Of a stretch of DNA of 64,000 nt, positions 61,914-64,000 are shown one piece after another. Every line of letters starts with the position of its first letter. Position 1 is the first letter of the stretch. This DNA is from an uncultured Cohaesibacter sp. (lineage in GTDB: Bacteria > Pseudomonadota > Alphaproteobacteria > Rhizobiales > Cohaesibacteraceae): positions 1 to 64,000 of the forward strand of contig NZ_OY781115.1 in assembly GCF_963676485.1 (NCBI RefSeq). The letters are read 5' to 3'. Both the position numbers and the translations under genes were made by a program. The notes under the pieces were generated by a model, which was not told where the DNA came from, did no database searches, and was given only the letters and a program-made list of their open reading frames with translations.

Positions 61914-62789
61914 TTAGATGTGATAGCCATAGCGCTGCAATATGTCGGCAACGGTGCCTTTTTCGATATAGCCTCTTTGAACTTCATTCATGACATCTTG
62001 CACGCTGCTTTCCGCACTCTTCATTGTGTCATATTTCGCATCATCCGGCGTCAGCATGATGTAGGATTCGTCCGTGTGGCTGTAGACCAGCTTTACATCC
62101 TGCCCATATTCAGCGCGCAGTTGACGTTCTGCATCGACTGCGTTCATCAAGGTTTCCAACCGCACCCTGCGATCTGCCTTGATGGCAGCGTCAGAATTGC
62201 TCTTCTCGATCGGGTTCCCATTGGACCAAACACCGTTGCTGTGAAAGAAATCCTCGTTCATATAGGCGGATGTGGCGCCATCTGGCAGAGCGCCCAGAGC
62301 TTTTGATGCAATCTCGACCATGCCTCCCTGCATGTCTATTTTGATCATGCTGTTCCCGGATTGAGAGCCTTGTTGCGTCTGCGCGCCGCCCCCATTTTCT
62401 GCCTGATCTGCTATGGCAGCAAAGGTGGACATCATGGCTTTGGTGTCGGCCGCCGAGAGCGTTTGGATGAGTGACACACCATCGCGCGCATCAATGCTGT
62501 GCCCTGAGGTGATAATCGATAATCCATTGATATTAATAGACTTGGTGGACGCTTCGCGCGCTGCGTCTTCTTGCAAGGCCAGCAGAGACGATTGGGTTTC
62601 AGCCGTTACCGGCGCAGTTTTGTAAGCGCCTTGCGTAGGCCGTGAGGAGGCGGTTTCCTTTGCCTGTGGCCCGGCAAAGGGTTTCGAAGTGTCTTCTGAT
62701 CTAGACGAGGCCCCGCTTTCAAAATTGATGGGGAATTTCGTTGGTATCGTGCCAAGAATCGGAAGTTGCATCATCGCCCTCTCGTTCAT
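61914..62789 (-). CDS. Protein of unknown function
   Basis: 291 residues, no signal peptide or membrane helix. The first 75 residues are low in order (Ser/Thr/Pro-rich). The middle has NINGLSIITSGHSIDARDGVSL and ADTKAMMSTFAAIADQAENG followed by a Gln/Gly-rich linker. The C-terminal third is helical with AIKADRRVRLETLMNAVDAERQLRAEYGQDVKLVYSHTDESYIMLTPDDAKYDTM. I do not recognise the family. A later start at MQLPILGT (codon 7) is possible. It is divergent from the MarR-GH13 gene, so the 62790-62931 region serves both. Confidence 0.65.
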   Translation of the reverse strand: MNERAMMQLPILGTIPTKFPINFESGASSRSEDTSKPFAGPQAKETASSRPTQGAYKTAPVTAETQSSLLALQEDAAREASTKSININGLSIITSGHSIDARDGVSLIQTLSAADTKAMMSTFAAIADQAENGGGAQTQQGSQSGNSMIKIDMQGGMVEIASKALGALPDGATSAYMNEDFFHSNGVWSNGNPIEKSNSDAAIKADRRVRLETLMNAVDAERQLRAEYGQDVKLVYSHTDESYIMLTPDDAKYDTMKSAESSVQDVMNEVQRGYIEKGTVADILQRYGYHI

Positions 62790-62895
62790 GTTCCAGAAAA
62801 ATTAATGCAAGAGATGTGCCATAATCTTTGTCATATTTCAGATTGCATCATGCCTATTGGCGGGCATGCGCCTATGCGGAAACAGAGCGCTGATC

Positions 62896-62931
62896 TTGAT
62901 TTTTGTAAATTAATACGCTATGCGTATCATT
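62896..62931 (+). promoter_or_regulatory. Promoter and palindromic MarR-type operator of the fusion gene
   Basis: ATACGC (62913-62918) and GCGTAT (62922-62927) form a perfect 6-3-6 inverted repeat. TTGATT (62896-62901) and TATGCG (62919-62924) are 17 bases apart and could be -35 and -10, so the operator covers the -10. Transcription would then start about 62931, right at the ATG at 62932, which has no ribosome-binding site: a possible leaderless mRNA. Confidence 0.5.
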
Positions 62932-64000
62932 ATGGCAAGATATGCAAGACATGATGTCGCCGCTCTGCTGAAGGCTGTGCTGGCGTTCGGGCGTCGACTG
63001 CGCTCGGAGCGCACATCGACGCGCGTCACATCCTCTGCTGCGAGCATGCTCAACACGCTCTATGTGCAAGGGCCAATGTCCGCCCGGCAGCTCGCAAGCG
63101 AGGAGCGACTACAGCCCCAATCGCTGACGCGGATCGTCAAGCGGCTGGAGGAAGATGGCCTGATCCGGCGCGACCGCAGTCAAGAAGATCAACGCGAGCT
63201 GATCATTGCGTTGACCCAAACAGGCACAAGAGAGCTCGATGCCGACCTCTTGGAGCGACAGAGATGGTTGGAGCAGGTTGTCGCGGACGCCCTGAGCGAA
63301 GAGGACCGGGCTTTGTTGGGAGACGTCGCACGCCTTCTGCTCAAGCTCGCCTTTCATGATACTGAGGCCAAAACACAGGAAACAGATATGCCGAGCTGGG
63401 TTCAATATGCGATTTTCTGGCAACTATATCCTTTAGGATTTGTTGGTGCACCTAAAAGCATCGACAGGATCAAAGGCATTGATCATCGTTTCGATCATAT
63501 CATCGACTGGCTTGATTATGCCGTTGAACTGGGCGTTTCCGCGCTGCTACTCGGGCCGATCTTCGCATCATCCACGCACGGATATGACACGATTGATCAC
63601 TATCGCATCGACCCGCGCCTTGGTGATGAGGCGGATTTCGACCGGCTGATGGCCGCAGCCAATCAGCGTGGTCTGAAGATCATTCTCGATGGGGTCTTCA
63701 ATCATGTCGGGCGCGATTTCCCCAAATTCATCGAAGCCGACGCTGAAGGGGCCGGGTCAGAAGCGGCACACTGGTTCCTTCCCGTTGACAGCAATGGCTC
63801 CAATAGCACGGCGGCATGGGAGACCTTTGAGGGGCACCCCAGTCTGATCACACTCAATCATGAGAATCCGGATGTGGCGGACTATGTTCTCGATGTCATG
63901 ACCCATTGGATGGATCGTGGGGTATCCGGTTGGCGCCTTGATGCGGCCTATGCGACGCCGACGTCCTTTTGGGCGCAAATTCTGCCCACGGTGCGTCAAG
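62932..64000 (+). CDS. MarR regulator joined in frame to GH13 alpha-amylase-family enzyme (3' truncated by window edge)
   Basis: The frame is open from 62932 to the end of the window without a stop (356 codons read). Residues about 1-143 are a MarR regulator: AASMLNTLYVQGPMSARQLA, then LQPQSLTRIVKRLEEDGLIRRDRSQEDQREL (recognition helix and wing). After a short linker (HDTEAKTQETD), residue 153 begins MPSWVQYAIFWQLYPLGFVG, the usual N-terminus of a GH13 family, with HGYDTIDHYRIDPRLG, region I DGVFNHVG (D253) and region II GWRLDAA with nucleophile D337. ATG 63388 (codon 153) is preceded by AGGAAAC, so the enzyme may also be started separately. Alternative start of the whole: ATG 62920. Confidence 0.82.
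   Translation, partial: MARYARHDVAALLKAVLAFGRRLRSERTSTRVTSSAASMLNTLYVQGPMSARQLASEERLQPQSLTRIVKRLEEDGLIRRDRSQEDQRELIIALTQTGTRELDADLLERQRWLEQVVADALSEEDRALLGDVARLLLKLAFHDTEAKTQETDMPSWVQYAIFWQLYPLGFVGAPKSIDRIKGIDHRFDHIIDWLDYAVELGVSALLLGPIFASSTHGYDTIDHYRIDPRLGDEADFDRLMAAANQRGLKIILDGVFNHVGRDFPKFIEADAEGAGSEAAHWFLPVDSNGSNSTAAWETFEGHPSLITLNHENPDVADYVLDVMTHWMDRGVSGWRLDAAYATPTSFWAQILPTVRQ

Noticed and set aside
63109-63423. 104-codon open frame on the minus strand
   Set aside because: It is antisense to the MarR part of the fusion gene and has no supporting feature.
1-64000. CRISPR arrays, tRNA or rRNA genes
   Set aside because: No regularly spaced 25-40 base repeats and no tRNA- or rRNA-like sequence were noticed on either strand; a dedicated scan was not possible.

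Overview
The window looks like part of a secondary replicon (large plasmid or chromid) of an alphaproteobacterium, probably Hyphomicrobiales/Rhizobiales or a related marine lineage. The main evidence is a complete repABC replication/partition cassette on the minus strand (60529 to 56794) with a counter-transcribed RNA and parS-like sites. repABC is essentially restricted to Alphaproteobacteria. The other genes (TRAP transporters, many LysR/TetR/MarR regulators, catabolic operons) fit a heterotrophic soil or marine lifestyle. The genus cannot be fixed from the sequence alone. No tRNA, rRNA or CRISPR array was seen.

Layout. 1-5019: 3' part of a peptide/oligopeptide-type ABC importer operon (binding protein cut by the left edge, two permeases, a fused double ATPase). 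5058-8582: a MerR regulator divergent from an EthD-domain gene, an IS3-family relic, a DHA2 drug exporter with a TetR-type operator, and a TetR regulator. 9057-14165: a tandem ABC exporter-fold pair of the siderophore-handling type, a TetR regulator and a VC0807-like membrane protein. 14365-17911: a cobalamin riboswitch followed by a DUF1636 protein and an ABC uptake system, very likely for corrinoids. 18023-25727: a double-HTH LysR regulator divergent from an operon for the lower 4,5-cleavage pathway of protocatechuate/gallate (galB, ligK/galC, galD, ligI) with an embedded TAXI-TRAP transporter. 26278-29355: an autotransporter. 29411-29587: IS6-family relic. 29762-36638: TetR/dehydrogenase pair, GH8 glycosidase, XRE regulator divergent from a second DHA2 exporter, and an XRE-cupin/GNAT pair.

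36881-48396 is one long minus-strand operon for unsaturated uronide use: GH88 unsaturated glucuronyl hydrolase, DctP and DctQM TRAP transporter, DUF2264 protein, GH3 glycosidase, a small discoidin-like protein, KduI and KduD. A divergent LacI regulator (48768-49871) sits upstream. None of the enzymes carries a visible signal peptide, so oligosaccharides seem to be imported by TRAP and dismantled in the cytoplasm. 50063-54330 groups a DJ-1/PfpI protein, a YqhD-like alcohol dehydrogenase, a LysR regulator and a quinone reductase, which suggests reactive-carbonyl detoxification. 54343-56288 is an ampR-like/class A beta-lactamase divergent pair.

56794-60529 is repC, repB and repA (minus), with a ctRNA on the plus strand between repB and repC. 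Beyond it lie a WGR mini-protein, a DUF6653-type membrane protein and an unrecognised protein. At the right edge (62932 to beyond 64000) a single uninterrupted reading frame encodes a MarR regulator joined directly to a GH13 alpha-amylase-family enzyme. This is the most unusual gene architecture in the window.
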